A stretch of DNA of 64,000 bases from Gymnothorax reevesii (Eukaryota > Chordata > Actinopteri > Anguilliformes > Muraenidae), in assembly GCA_029721435.1 (NCBI GenBank), contig CM056583.1, forward strand, positions 70,550,120-70,614,119, given 5' to 3'. Below are positions 1-12,426 of this stretch, piece after piece. Both the position numbers and the translations under genes were made by a program. How positions within the stretch are numbered: position 1 is the first letter of the stretch; each line of letters opens with the position of its first letter. Below the pieces are notes generated by a model, which saw only the letters and a list, made by a program, of their open reading frames with translations, was not told the origin of the DNA and did not search any database.

Positions 1-2570
1 ACTCCAGGCCCAAACGCAGAAAGTGGTAAGTGGATGGAGTACAAGAGAACACGCTAGTTTACATCCCCTTACACAAGAATAAAGTCTGTTTTCCAGTTGT
101 TACCTAATGACAGATCTAACTTTATGGGGACTATTTGTTTTCACTACCTCCCTGGGCTTGGCTACGCAAAGTTACAACATTATGCTGCGTTATCAAACAC
201 GTTATTAGGCACATGCACTGGTAATTAGCGCAACAGTTTTGAAACATAACACGCCATTGACTATTCTGTAAAAGAAGGATTAATATTATTCCAACTAGAG
301 CTCAGTCATTGAAAATGAATGTGCAGACCAGTGCGACAATGCAGGGTACTAGCCAGAAAGTTTGACCGTACCGGAGCGATACTTCTCGTGATGTCACGAA
401 CCTGGTCACGTGGGTTTGTTGACTACTGTGGTTAGCAAAAATCCACAACATGACAATTGATTGTATCGGTGAAGTAAAGTTGTCTTCCACTTTTTGTCAT
501 CATGCCATTCAGTTCCAGCGTTATTAAGTGCACGAGCCGTTTCGTGGAGCATTCAGGAATACGTTTCCTACGTGTTTCTGATCGAGAACCGAAAAAATCT
601 ATTAGATTGATGAAATTTGATGCAAGAACTGGATGCCGTCGACCCACTCGCGTGTTTGTACTATTCACTTTCTGTCGGGTCAGTCGCAAGTTATTTTCCA
701 TCATTTCTATCATGACATTTTTCTAAGTTCGCATTTTATTATTCGGTCATGGCAATGATCTTTTTTATTTTGGGTAATTTGATAGGTTCCTTACTTTCCT
801 ATAGCGAATATTAAAGTGAAAGTTCGGTTATTAGTATTGGAAAGAATTCTGTTTTCAACCTTCATCAGTATCGACTAAGATCAGTACTTTTTCGGCTTGA
901 ATTTTGGCTTCTCAGAAACACATTTGAGGGTGTAACCACGTCCATCGTACATCCAGTCAAGAAAATTTAGAGTTAAATGTATACTGCAGCTGTAATGGCG
1001 GCAGCCTTGTTACTGATGACACACCAGGCAGCTAGGGAATGTGCAGCATATATGCAGTCGCGATATTAAATATTAATCATAAATTCTAAACCCCCTTATC
1101 AAGAATAAAACCCCCCAAAATATATTGGCGCCCCTTTTTAAAATAGTTCTGGTAAACGTACGACTGTGAATTACTTTCACTGATCAATGATGATCAACAA
1201 ATGTTGAATTTCTGTTCGATGTAGGAAAATCAAGTGATGGTCCAGCCAACCCAGACCCAAAGAGGGGCTGTTCCTCCAACCTTTCAGCTCGTAAGGATCC
1301 GGAAGCCGACACAAACTTTCGTTGTACTTAAGCTAAGAGAAATATCTTGCCTACGCGGTACTGTCCAGATTTAGTTCTTTGTACATATTCAGAGATCGCC
1401 AAATCGGTTCCACAACTGCAGAATGCCATACTTCCCCTGTTTTGTTGTATTGATTTACACTTATTCTTGCCAACCACGCTTAGAATTCCACCATCATATC
1501 AGTTTTCAAAATGTCTCAATTAATGTACATCAGTCATTCATACTTTCAATTTTCCATTGCGAAAAGCATTGCGATAGTATTGCATCAGTAAATCCTGTTA
1601 CAGTGGACATGCTACGCACCAACCATTATTATGGAGCATATGTTGTCAAATTGACATTGAAACTACATGGCTGTTTGTATAATATGCACATTCAAAGTAA
1701 ACACAGAGGAAACTGTAATTAATATGCTAGCTTCAGAGCTCATAACCTTTCCATTTAAATTGTTTTTTTTTAAATCAGCTGGCAATTCATTCATATTTCT
1801 TTGAAAACCATTTCTTTCCAGAATATGAATATACACACTAGGCACAGCTAGGGCAAAGACATGGAAGCAAAAAGGATGACAGCAAAAGGTTGTGTAACAG
1901 CTGTGTGGGGAAAGAGCAAAAGTTTGGACATTTGGACATAATAACCCTGGATTGTTGCAAACAGAGCAAGAAGGAACCACAGGCAGATTAACTGTGAGGG
2001 TGCCTCTGGGGTGTTTACAGAGCCCCAACAAGATCAGAAGAATTGAAGGGGGCGTCGGTAATTCGAGGTAGGGGACAGCCCGAGTCAGCCAATTTGCATC
2101 TGGTAGCAGAGGGAATTTCAAAGCCGCGGTCAGGAACTGACCAGGGGCCAGAAGCCAGGCAGTCAATCCAAACTGCTGTGCCTGCAGAACTGCACATCCA
2201 CAGAATGACCAAGAACTTTACCCCAGGGAATCAATCCCTGCTCTGGTGACCGCTGAAGAGCAGTGTCCTTAATAAAAGGCTCAAAATATTTTTTAACATT
2301 TTAGCATTACCTTTACCAGAAACTAAGGCAAGCTAAAAGCTCCGTAAGCTCACAGAAAAGGAATATCTAATAGGCAGAACAATCCAGCAGCAAGTGATGG
2401 AGCACAAGAAACCTATATTGACCAGACTAATTAGGAAAGGGGGCGAGAAGAGCACAAGAGAGGGCTGGGGATAAACCCAGGCAATAAATCAATTCAAAAA
2501 GACACCACCACAAAACCAACACAAGACTGCTAGAACAGAGGAAGACTCATTTAGGATATAAGGATATCGA
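1..2570. other. No gene recognised
   Basis: The stretch is mixed-composition DNA with only short, unsupported reading frames on both strands. A somewhat more GC-rich patch lies around 2040-2250, with overlapping frames on both strands, but it shows no domain, splice signals or repeat structure that I recognise. A CCCC/AAAA-rich patch lies near 1090-1140. Confidence 0.6.
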
Positions 2571-2926
2571 GGGTTTGGAGCTCAATGGTGATATGTCCAA
2601 ATTTTGTGATTTTTGGATTTTTACCTTCTGTCACATTTCTATCCGATAATTCATGGAGCACAATAATTATATGTCCATGCGCCTCAGTTTGAAACAGAAT
2701 TCACATTTTCATTTTGTGGCCTGTCTAACAAAATCTGCTTATATGAATTAAACATTGATATTTTGATGAATAAACATAAACAGTATTACAGAATCGTCTG
2801 TCTTCCATTGCAAACAAACTTAACTTCAATCTATCCCCATTGTGTTATGTCACATCAAGTGCGAAAATTGTTGGAGCATGGAGGCGACATGTCTATTTTG
2901 GCAATTTTGGTTTGTGCTCCAAACCC
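2571..2926. repeat. Short inverted-repeat (MITE-like) element candidate
   Basis: The motif GGGTTTGGAGC begins at 2571 and its reverse complement, GCTCCAAACCC, ends at 2926. This gives about 14 bp of imperfect terminal inverted repeat around 356 bp of AT-rich, non-coding DNA. I could not define a clean target-site duplication, so the superfamily is open and a chance inverted repeat cannot be excluded. Confidence 0.4.
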
Positions 2927-4229
2927 ATGGGCGCGAGAAGGTGGGTGCTGAGGGCGCTGCAGCTCCACCTGTTGGCAGGGAGTAAGAGCACACAGATAAT
3001 GTATAAACATTAACAACTTTAAAATGTGCAGCCTCTTTACAACAATTTGTAATACATTTCCTGTAAGAAGGTATTGAAACGTAGCCTAAATATTATTTTA
3101 TTCGATATAAATAAATTAATTTCTCCCTGATAACAGTCATCATCACGTCTGGTGAAAGTGCAAAAGGTCGAGTGCAGACAGCACGTAGGGGGATTTTGGT
3201 GGTTGCCGGAGGAGCTAAACAATGTCGCAGAAGATAATCACGGTGTGATTTGACAGATTGTTTCAATGAGGTTTGTTTGAAAATGCCGATGATTGCAATG
3301 TGTAAAGAAACCAATCTCATTTTTTGCTATATCTGCACAACCTCAGTGACAATTTGTTTGCTAAAGGGGGATTGAGCAACTGGGAAAAGACAAAATAAAG
3401 AACTTCGCCAGCATTAGTTGTCAGATCTGCAGTCTGATTCATTAGCTACATGTGTTAGCGATGCTTTAAGTAACTCCAGTCAGTGCTATGTTTTGGGAGT
3501 TCGCAGCTAGGAATCAACATTCTGCAAGGACGGCGTTGTAACATTTATTAAGATCGGCTAGATTCCTGGGCCATAAAGTAATACCACTCACAGGGCACAG
3601 TCATCGCGACACGTACAGCGGCAGCTTGTGTGATAGAATGCACTCATTGCTGAAAACTCGAGAATGGCTTTCACATCCCTATGTAAAAAGATGTTAAAAA
3701 AAAAAATTACCGGTTTGGGAGAATTTAAAAAATGCGGATTATAATCTCAAAGGGAACGATTATTTTTGCCTTTTGTGGGATTAGTCTGCTGCCTGGAGGT
3801 TGGCGAACCTGACAAGCTACATTCATTAAGGATAGTTGATTGAATTAAAAATTAAGTCATTTAATGTGATGAATCACTTCATTCAAATGGAGGATTTTGT
3901 CCGACGATTATTTTTTTAATTTTGGAGCTGACGACCTCCTGTAGCTCATAAAATGGCACATGATAGCTAGGCTTACAAAGTCACGTCCTTCTGTACCAAT
4001 GTTTTATAGAGCGCGACAGGAAGATGTTTCTGTTTTAAATGTTAAAAAAAAAATGCTGAAACGGGAGATTTCAGAGAAAGGGAATAGAGAAATAATTCCA
4101 TTTTCCACCTCGACTTTTTTAAGTTTTTTATTTTGTGGAACAATTTCCAAAGGGGGCTTGCCATTATATTGTGGAGGGTTTTATTTGTGAGAAGGGGGGT
4201 ATTTGTCATCCCTGTAATTACATGCGTGT
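2927..4229. other. No gene recognised
   Basis: The sequence is AT-rich and non-coding by inspection, with several short A or T homopolymer runs near 3700 and 3905. I recognise no repeat family here. Confidence 0.5.
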
Positions 4230-5150
4230 AATACACTACAAAGACAAGATGTTTAATGTTCAAACTGAGAAACTTCATTTTTTTTGCAAATAATCATTAA
4301 CTTATTTAACTTAACTTATTTAATGGCAGCAGCACATTGCAAAAAAGTTGGCACAGGGGCCTTTTTTCCTCTGTGTTACATCACCTTTCCTTTTAACGAC
4401 ACTCAGTAAACGTTGGGGAACTGAGGAGACCAATTTTTGAAGCTTTTCAGGTGGAACTCTTTTCCATTCTTGCTTGATACACAGCTTAAGTTGTTCAACA
4501 GTCCGGGGTCTCGCTTTGCATTGTAGAGTTTTAACTTGCACTTGCAGATGTAGCGACGAACTGTAGTTACTGACAGTGGTTTTCTGAAGTGTTCCTGAGC
4601 CCATGTGGTGATGTCCTTTACACACTGATGTCGGTTTTTGATGCAGTACCGCGTGAGGGATCGAAGGTCACGTGCATTCAATGTTAGCTTTTGGCCTTGT
4701 CGCTTGCGTGCAGTGATTTCTCCAAGTTCTCTGAACCTTTTGATGATATTACGGACCGTAGATGATGAAATCCCCAAATTTCTTGCAGTAGCTCATTGAG
4801 GAATGTTGTTTTTAAACTGTTCGACAATCAGCTCATGCATTTGTTCACTAAGTGGTGACCCTCGCCCCATCCTTGTTTGTGAATGACTGAGCATTTCAGG
4901 GAAGCTGCTTTTATACCCAATCATGGGACCCACCTGTTACCAATTAGCCCATTCACCTGTGGGAATTCCAAAATTCCAAATGAGCAAATATTTGCAAAAA
5001 ATTACAAAGTTTACCTGTTCGAACATTAAGTAACTTGTCTTTGCAGTGTATTCAATTGAATATAGGTTGAAAAGGATTTGCAAATCATTGTATTCTGTTT
5101 TTATTTACGATTTACACAACGTGCCAACTTCACTGGTTTTGGGTTTTGTA
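4230..5150 (-). mobile_element. Tc1-like transposon, internally deleted and 5'-truncated copy (family A)
   Basis: This is the same family as the copy at 33617-35197, in opposite orientation. The right terminal repeat is complete and ends in GGGTTTTGTA at 5150, with AGTTGGCACGTTGTG (reverse strand) just inside. On the left, homology starts abruptly near 4230, so the outermost ~100 bp of that end are missing. Inside, the sequence jumps near 4500-4512 from the helix-turn-helix-coding part straight to the C-terminal part, removing about 0.5 kb that would carry the catalytic DDE core. The copy therefore cannot encode an active enzyme. The order and spacing of everything retained match the longer copy. 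Confidence 0.88.
4320..4870 (-). pseudogene. Tc1-like transposase relic (family A), catalytic core deleted
   Basis: The relic begins at an ATG at 4868-4870 (reverse strand) that matches the start of the family's transposase. A TGA at 4793-4795 interrupts it early. Downstream the frame gives a paired-like helix-turn-helix stretch (GISSSTVRNIIKRFRELGEI) and a second helical region around QEHFRKPLSVTTVRRYICK, typical of the Tc1 DNA-binding half. After the internal deletion the C-terminal segment (QLKLCIKQEW...LQKLVSSVPQRLL) continues in another frame. All three catalytic acidic residues are absent. The family A copy at about 34 kb has the same TGA codon at the equivalent place, which implies a shared defective parent or repeated CpG decay of a CGA codon. 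Confidence 0.88.
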
Positions 5151-7794
5151 GATTTGCTAATAAAAAAACTTATAATTAAAAGACATCTCCATAAATGAGT
5201 AAGGCAACATCTCGCACTTGGTTGTGGAAATAAGTACTGTTGCTTGGTCTGCGCTCATCACAATTCCTCACTTTTTGTATAGTTTACTACTACATCAGTT
5301 TATTTGTATTTGCAGAGAGTGATTGGTTTAGCCTGGAGAATTAAATGTATTAGCTGTTATTCACTGAAGCACGATATCTGTGGGGCAGTGGCTCTGTTTG
5401 CCTCCCAGCCCTGCCAGGACCATCATGCTGCTTATCATGGCCCTGAATCGCTAGGCTTGTGAAGCACCTATTTTCGGCTTTAAGGGCAAATAAAGTTACC
5501 AAACTGAAGAATTTTGAAAAAGTGAACTCAAAGCATGCAAGATGAATTGTATAGCACAATTAAAGTAAATTAAAAATTAAAATAAAAAAACACAACATGT
5601 TAGAGTAACAGTTACATTCACCTCAATTCAAAGTTGCTGTATTTGGAAATATTGCCATCTGAGCCACTCTTGCACACAGGTCTGTAGGGTGGAAAGATCC
5701 TGAAAGCTGTGGTTTATTATGGACTTTCGTCTGTCTAATTCTGATTTAATCAGTTGAAAAATCGCAATTAATGTTTGATAGGCAGCTAAATAGCATTCAC
5801 CTTTGCTTTGAAAATGAAGATTTATTTTTATCCTTTTCCTCCCATATGACAGCGACCAGATCAAAAATACATGTAGGCCCAACTATCCATACGTACTCTT
5901 CCTGGCGGAAATGTACGGGGAGAGATTTTCCACAAGGTAGCAAGCTACATTAAATTTGAAAAACAATTAAGTGAAGTTCTGGTAATTTTAGAGACTTGGC
6001 TAGCCTTTTTAATGATTGAAATAGGCTGCACTACACTGGGTGCTGCACAAGGATTGCAAACTTTGAGTTTAACACGGCGTTCTTCTATTGAGTGGGGATC
6101 TAAATATCTGTAGGCTGAAACAAATGAAAAAATAACAGGCTTGCATAGCAGCCAATGTCAAGAATTAACCGCTACAATGAAATGGTGTTTTGCCCTCTGT
6201 GGGCATACAGCAGTCACGTGACTGAAAACTATGAATTGCTTACTAAGCCTCATGGAATAATTTATGCAAATCAGTGCCATTTCATCAGCTAAATGAATTC
6301 AGAATGATCATAGCTCATTATCATTGTAAAGACACCCACTCTCAGCAGCCTGTTCTTCAGAGGGATGATTATGACTAGTCAGGAATAGCCAGAAAATTAT
6401 TTTTATGGGATTTTTTTTCATTGACTAGTTTATTAACTTCCCATTTTGACATTCAGGAATGTATCTTGCTGAAAAACAGCATTGTGCGGGACCTTTTAAA
6501 TGGTATTCAGGCAGTTGAAAAGCCACATCTGTTTCATTCAGATTCGGTACAATTCACTGGACTGTCTGCTCTGAACACTGATGGTCATATTAATGGTTTT
6601 TCCAAGATGTTATAAATGTCATGAGGTACCATTAAACCCAAATGCAGATCCTGATGGAAGCAGGTGAACCCAGTCGGTCATTACAAGACTGGACTAGCAG
6701 GGCAAACGAGAAAGTAATGAAGAGCTGGGACGGGCATGCAGGCAGGATATGAGGGCAAATGCGCAAAAAGTAGGCAGAATAGGAGGGCAAATACCCAAAA
6801 TGTAAACTGGCAAGTTAAACAAATAGGCTGGCAAAATTATTGGCTTGATGGGAAGACAAACTCATTCTGACCACTGATGTATATAGAATAACTGGATTGC
6901 TGACGTGATAGAGAACTGCATTGGGAGGTCAAAGCAAGCAGAAGTCGTCGAGCGGCCATTTTACTATTCCTGGTAGTAAGCAACATAAGAGCAACATTTT
7001 TTGGGGGATGTGGGGAGACAATGCACTGGCTGTAGTAAAGACAGATACACATAAATTAATTTTAGTAAATATATTACTTATTATTAGCTCCTGGCGATCT
7101 ACCTAAATGGGAGATAATGTGTCAACGTTGGCCCAGCTAACGGTAATTATTGGAATATTTTAATTAATGTTGCCTAACTTGATCCATCAGGTTAGTCTAC
7201 AGCTACCTAGATTACTGAATTACTGAACCAGATCAATCAATGTCACACGGCATAAATTAGATAATACAGTAAAACAGCTGTGAGATGCTGTCTACAATAT
7301 TAGACCAGACTAACTAGACAACAAAACCAGTCCAACAGAAAGTGCTATATGAATACAAATTGTTATTATTATTATAGAACATTTTACCTCATCTACTATT
7401 CAAATTTTCAAAAACCGGAGCAATGAAGTGCAACAAGTTGCTTAATGAATACAAACGTTAAGATATTTCACTCCTGTCTCAAGCAGAATTCAGATTGCTA
7501 CATTGATAAAAGCTATCTGCAAAAGATACATAAATGTTAAAATTTCAGGAAGTATAGACGACACTCAGATTTCTTCAGGAAAGTCATTACATTACATTCA
7601 CAGAATTCATTTAATGCATTGCAGTTAATTTGTGCCATAGCACAATATGGAACATCTGATGGAGCATCTATCTCTCTATGTGTCTATCCATTCATCCATT
7701 GATTAATCTCAGAATGTGGTCCACTTGCATTATTGATGCTTGCTTTAGTCAAAACACAGTACTATAACACTTGACATTCCTCAATACTTTCAAA
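5151..7794. other. No gene recognised
   Basis: Only short chance frames are present. A self-complementary CAGTCACGTGACTG lies near 6210, followed by an AT-rich block with an octamer-type ATGCAAAT around 6265 and ATTA-type sites to about 6330. The block resembles a vertebrate conserved non-coding element in texture only. Around 6640-6830, lower-complexity purine-rich DNA with repeated GGCAAA words looks like repeat debris. Confidence 0.5.
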
Positions 7795-7925
7795 AATAGC
7801 CTTATTTATTGCACACAAGGGTCAGGACTTCTTGACTGCATGCTCCATTTTTATCTGGGGTGAAAAAGCAAAGTGATCATTCCATATGGAGTTCCTATGA
7901 CAGTAACCCATATATTCAGTTAAAG
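7795..7925 (+). repeat. Dispersed repeat R2, copy 1
   Basis: This segment is similar in order and wording to 9532-9655. Both carry TTATTTATT, then AGGAC/GGACTG, then a TGCTCCAT/TCACTCCAT block, a TTATCT...GGTGAAAAA block and a final ATGGATTCC/ATGGAGTTCC block. The two copies are in the same orientation and flank the first R1 repeat. The family is not identified. Confidence 0.5.
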
Positions 7926-8439
7926 GTCTCCTGTCATGTCACCAGGCGCATAGCCAATTAGTCATTACAAGCTATTTTTAAAATCTTTTTGTTTCTGGCA
8001 TCATATGATGAAGTAACTTCCCAGAAGCAAGAGGGACTAATCAGCCGCAACCAACCAGTTAATCAGTTCTTCATTATTCTCGGTGATCCCACCCCTTTGC
8101 GATGTCACAAAGGGCAGATGTGAAATGGCTTGTCATGGTTAACTAGCTGTGCATCTGGTGACATAATAGGGCACCTTTAATATAACGGAACAAGACCTCC
8201 CCGGGAAATTTTTTTCTTGTGCAAAGAAGGGATGTAGCCACCCCATTCTATTACAATTTGTTAAACACATCTTCTCAAAAAATAATTAAAATCTGTCCCA
8301 AGAGTTTTATAAAAAGGTTGTCAGTATGATTTATAATATCTTTTTCACATTCTTTCTTTGTTACATCTGCACTTTGTGTGTGGCTTTGGTCATCCTGTTT
8401 TTACAGTAAGTGCAGCCACCTGCATTCTGATGCATTTAT

Positions 8440-9005
8440 CATGAATTAACAATTTATAACTTTTTCTTTTCCCGTTCTATTTTAGAGCACTTGTATCGCG
8501 CCTAACAGGGCGATCTAGATGCACAAATATGGTGTAGACTAGTACAAACCTGCCAAATTTCAGGGTTTTTTGATCACCTTTAAGCCTATTGAATTCCAAA
8601 AGTTTGCTTCAGACCTCAACGGTTGAGCAAATCAGAATCACTTAAATGTAAAATGTTTTTCTTGTTCTGAGTACACGCTGCAACACCATGCAGGAAAAGT
8701 ATGGTTGAGAATACAGGAACTGGGTGAAAATGGCAGGCTTCAGTGGCACTGAGCAACTGCTGCAGGAAGGTGCACATCCCAGCATACACAGCTGCACACA
8801 GGCAGCAAATCAATAACATGGACTGGCTTCCGCTCAGCTACTCAGGGGGCACAACCAAAACAGCTTCCAAGCAAATAAGAGCGCGGATATCTTAGCAAAC
8901 AAGGATTCAAACTCTCACTGTGAAGACCTCTCTGCCTCTGCAGTTCTCTCAACTCAGTGGAAATGTTGTCAATTCACTATGTGCATGTCTAATTTTATTA
9001 GATAT
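8440..9005 (+). repeat. Dispersed repeat R1, copy 1
   Basis: This is strongly similar to 12427-12995 over about 560 bp in the same orientation. The best-kept core, around 8720-8880, includes GGCAGGCTTCAGTGGCAC, CATCCCAGCATACACAGCTG and CAAATCAATAACATGG, shared nearly base for base. No coding frame is conserved between the copies, so this is a non-coding dispersed element rather than a duplicated gene. Its ends are not defined here. Confidence 0.75.
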
Positions 9006-9531
9006 GCAACCACTTATTTTCATATTTACAGAATTACTTAATGGAACACTGTCATGGCTGAGTATGGGTATTGGATGCTCATAGGTTCTAAGAGATTCTT
9101 CAAGTGAAACTAGATAACTTGCAAAATCTGAGTCACTTATGTTGCCACAATTAATTTTAGCTGCAATCCATGAAGAGCATACAATGTTGTAAAGTGATAT
9201 TCATTGATGTGCTCTTTGCCAAAAGCTATTGTATTGCTTTGTTGAGGCATATTGGCCTTTGTCAGCTTCTAAATTGATGGCTGCCATAGGCAATCATAGC
9301 AGTGCACAAACAAACATCTCGAAGTTAGCCTGAGCTAAATAGATTTTTTTAAAATATACTGAAATACAATGAGTCCTGTCTTAAGCGAATAATTTGCATT
9401 CACAAAGAAGAGCATGGGGATAGCTGAACCACAATATATACAAGCAATTTCAAACAGTGACAAACAGCTTTTTAAGCCGCACCGCTGGGCATGCATCAGT
9501 TTCGCGACCGTGTTCCGTTAACTTTCACACG

Positions 9532-9655
9532 CAACCTTATTTATTTGACACAGGGGGCAGGACTGTTTACTGTTCACTCCATTCTTATCTTGAGTGAAAA
9601 ACTAAGTATTTTTTCCCAAATGGATTCCCTGCTATGGTTAATCACATACTGAGAT
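9532..9655 (+). repeat. Dispersed repeat R2, copy 2
   Basis: This is the partner of 7795-7925, with the same word order and orientation and moderate divergence. It lies immediately upstream of the truncated Tc1 copy at 9747. Confidence 0.5.
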
Positions 9656-9746
9656 GAGAAAAAATATTTTCCTCCTTCCTGATTTCTACTATATTTGATT
9701 TGTGCATTTAAATGATCATTTCATTTACTGATCATTTTATCCACAT

Positions 9747-10390
9747 CATCCGTGTGAAAAATAATTTTATAATTAAATTTAATAACCGGTTGTGCCATCA
9801 TTTGCGACAACAACTACAATGAAACATTTGCGCTAACAGGCAATGAGTCTTTTACATCACTGAAGTAATTTTGGCTCACTCATCTTAAAAGAATTGTTTT
9901 ATTTCAGCCACTTTCACATTGGGGGAGGTTTGAGCATGAACTTTTTGTTTAAGGTTATGCCACAGTCTCTCAACTGGATTCAAGTCAGGACTTTGTCTTG
10001 GCCATTTCAAAACCTTCATTTTGTTTTTGAACGAATCAGATGTGGACTAGCTTGTGTGCTATTGATCACTGTCCTGCTGCATGACTCAACTGCACTTGAG
10101 TTTTAGATTACAAATACTTGTAGATGGCCATGCATTGTCCTACAGGATTTTCTGGAAGAAGGACTAATTCTTGCTTTCAGCCATTATGGTGAGTTGCCTT
10201 GGTCCATAAGCTGCAAAGCAGCCCTAGAAAGTCACACTATCACCACAGTGTTTAACTGTTGAAATGAGTTCTTATCGTCACTTGCTGTTATCTTTACACC
10301 AGACGTAACAGGACCCATGTCTTCCAAAAAAGTCCTGTTTTGACTCATCAGTTTATAGAATATTGCCCCAAAAGTCTTGTGTTATCACGA
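9747..10390 (-). mobile_element. Tc1-like transposon, truncated copy (family C)
   Basis: The left edge has a decayed terminal repeat (GTGTGAAAAATAATT at about 9751), followed by family features read on the reverse strand. These include AATGAGTCTTTTACA, GAGCATGAAC, CACAGTCTCTCAACTGGATT and TGTCCTGCTGCATGA, then the segment encoding the region around the first catalytic Asp (reverse complement of TGACTCATCAG near 10343-10353). Homology stops near 10390, where an unrelated older repeat begins, so the N-terminal half of the transposase and the other end are missing. Many indels and stops make it a fossil. A second copy of the family lies at 26840-28430. Confidence 0.8.
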
Positions 10391-10414
10391 TTGTTTTTTG
10401 GCAAATACTAGAGG

Positions 10415-10625
10415 AACCTTAGGGCCCCATTTTAATGATCTCAGATGGTCTGAAGCGCATGGTGCAAGTGCATTTAAGGCATGTCAAAATTCATTTTTGC
10501 GAGTTATCAGGGCGCAAAGTAAGGTGCGAGATTCAAAGGGGTCACACTTCATTTCTTAATTTATTGTCGTGTTCTAGGCGTAACACAAAATAAACTGATC
10601 AGAGAGTCATCTCCCATGCCCTTTA
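10415..10625 (+). repeat. Older dispersed fish-type repeat, left part
   Basis: This segment contains GAAGCGCATGGTGCAAGTGC, then TTTTTGCGAGTTATCAGGGC, then GTCGTGTTCTAGGCGTAAC, ending with CATCTCCCATGCCCTTTAA. From memory this wording belongs to a non-autonomous repeat widespread in teleost genomes. It is cut at 10625 by an inverted-repeat element and seems to resume at 11268. Confidence 0.6.
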
Positions 10626-11267
10626 AGGGGTCTTCAGGTTAAAGTGTTGAAATAGCCATAATAATGTAATAAAAAAGAAATAAACATACTCAACATGATT
10701 TAAACCTCATAAAATGTAGTATTTTGATAAAAATGTTCATGGGTGCCATGAAAGCGGCACTTTAATGTCAAAATCTGAATTTCCTTATGGCACTGATATT
10801 TCAATAACACATGGTCAGGTATTACTCAAATTTACTCTCATATGAAAGGTTTAAGATAGTTTGATTTTTTTGTTTGGAACATTTATGAATATTTAATGAG
10901 CTCTGTTATGTTACCATAATGAAAATCGCTATCATCAACTTGCTTTATTTTCAAAATGAACCCCCTAGGGATGCACCTATCTAGAAAATCCCATGTCATT
11001 TCATAGATCCCCAACAGATACAACTTTAGTCCAAATTTCAAGTCAATTAATGATTTTATGAATGCCACAAGATTGAAAATCAGTCAAACTTGTGATTTTC
11101 GGCAATTTGCATTTAAGTCACAAGTAACAATTGAGGCAGAGGATAAACATAGATTCTTGGCGTTTACGAGCATCTCACTGCACTCCTTTATTTTATTTAT
11201 TTTATGTGAAAATCAAAAACTTTTGCATTATCAGAAAAAAATTCTAATTTTTATCCTGAAGACCCCT
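10626..11267. mobile_element. Non-autonomous element with GGGGTCTTCAGG inverted ends
   Basis: The left end reads AGGGGTCTTCAGGTTAAA and the right end reads TTTATCCTGAAGACCCC, so the termini are inverted repeats of about 17 bp with one mismatch. The interior (about 640 bp) is AT-rich and non-coding. The flanks look like the two halves of one older repeat, which supports insertion into that repeat. The insertion point fits a TA dinucleotide target, but a one-base ambiguity at the left end keeps the duplication tentative. Confidence 0.7.
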
Positions 11268-11545
11268 ATGAAGTCAGATGGTCTTGCACCTCGGCAATTT
11301 TCTTTATAAATAGTAGGGAAAACAGTTCTGTGCAGAGATGGATTAACATGCGCGCAAAGTGAAGGTGCGCGAGCAAACCACTGCAGAAATCTGATCTCTG
11401 TAATGTCCAAAATGTTAGCTCATTAGAAATGCATTTTCCAATATTGTTCAAAATTGTTGTAATGATATTCCGATGAAAAAAAAGAAAAAATAGTCTTTGT
11501 AAACTATTATTCCCGTGGATGTATTTTAAGGTGCGCAAAAACGAG
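11268..11545 (+). repeat. Older dispersed repeat, right part after the insertion
   Basis: It begins with GAAGTCAGATGGTCTTGCAC and CTCGGCAATTTTC, which fits as the continuation of the repeat at 10415-10625. It then contains CGCGCAAAGTGAAGGTGCGC and AAGGTGCGCAAAAACG. The right boundary is uncertain. Confidence 0.45.
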
Positions 11546-11689
11546 GAAACAAAACTTTTTTAAAAATTATTAATTCAGGGTCATGAGTGAAAACGTAATT
11601 ATGTGCAGGTGGGGCAACAACTGAGAGAAATTACAAGGAGCAAAATGAAAATAACAGCTTGGGAGAAATACACAAACTAATGTTATTAT

Positions 11690-11713
11690 TATCCCCCAGC
11701 ATTTACGGGGGAC
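11690..11713. repeat. TATCCCCC...GGGGGA hairpin
   Basis: TATCCCCC and GGGGGACA form an 8-bp GC-rich stem around a 9-base loop, preceded by a short ATT run. The same hairpin layout occurs at 19384, 32918 and 43277. Confidence 0.5.
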
Positions 11714-12426
11714 ATAGTCATCAGTATCTCTTCATTTGTTATCATTTTGTTTACTGTTCAGTATTCAACCAAACTTGCTGTGCATATTAATCAGGTCCTA
11801 GACTGGTGCCTTTTAATATTTTGGGATTCCTAAGATTGTTCTGTGTCACCATCAAAACAATTTCTGAGCTCCATAACTTTTAGAATTTTTAAACAGTAAT
11901 ATCCACTGATTAGTTAAATTAAGAGATTGGGGGGGTCTTCTGATGACTCCTTTTTTTTTTTTTTTTTTTTAAACCTTGATTATGCTACTGTAACCCCTTG
12001 AATAACATCCCATAGAAGTGAAATGAAGGAGCTTCTGCTTTATTGACAGTGAGGCTGGGAAAGAAATGGATCATCCAAGGTGACATAAGGACAAAAATAA
12101 CTGTTGGTGAATACCAGTTTGTTGACATCTCATCCGTGAAGACCAAGTCAAATTCATGGAAGAAATTTGGATTAATTTTAGACGGTGACCACAATTTCAT
12201 CTTGCGCTTTAGTCCTCATAAAGTTTCACATTTTACAGTTGCTTTGTCTGTCAGCCGCGTTGTAAATTACGAGAAGCACAAACAAAATGTGGCGTTGTGT
12301 ATTTGAAAACAAAAGCGGCACAGGCGGGTTGCAGGTATTGTTTTCATGGGTCATGGGTTTTCATGTGTGCATTTGGTCGTACTGTACTTTTAGTTTATGC
12401 TGCAGCTAGCAATCTGAGGAGTTTAT
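11714..12426. other. No gene recognised; poly-T tract
   Basis: A run of about 20 T lies at 11951-11970, which could be the reverse of a retroposed A-tail. The reading frames of 71-87 codons over 11985-12306 on the two strands overlap each other and show no domain. Confidence 0.45.

Noticed and set aside
1663..2249. Reverse 167-codon frame and overlapping frames on both strands
   Set aside because: The frames overlap each other in three phases, show no domain and no splice signals, and the composition follows the local GC-rich patch.
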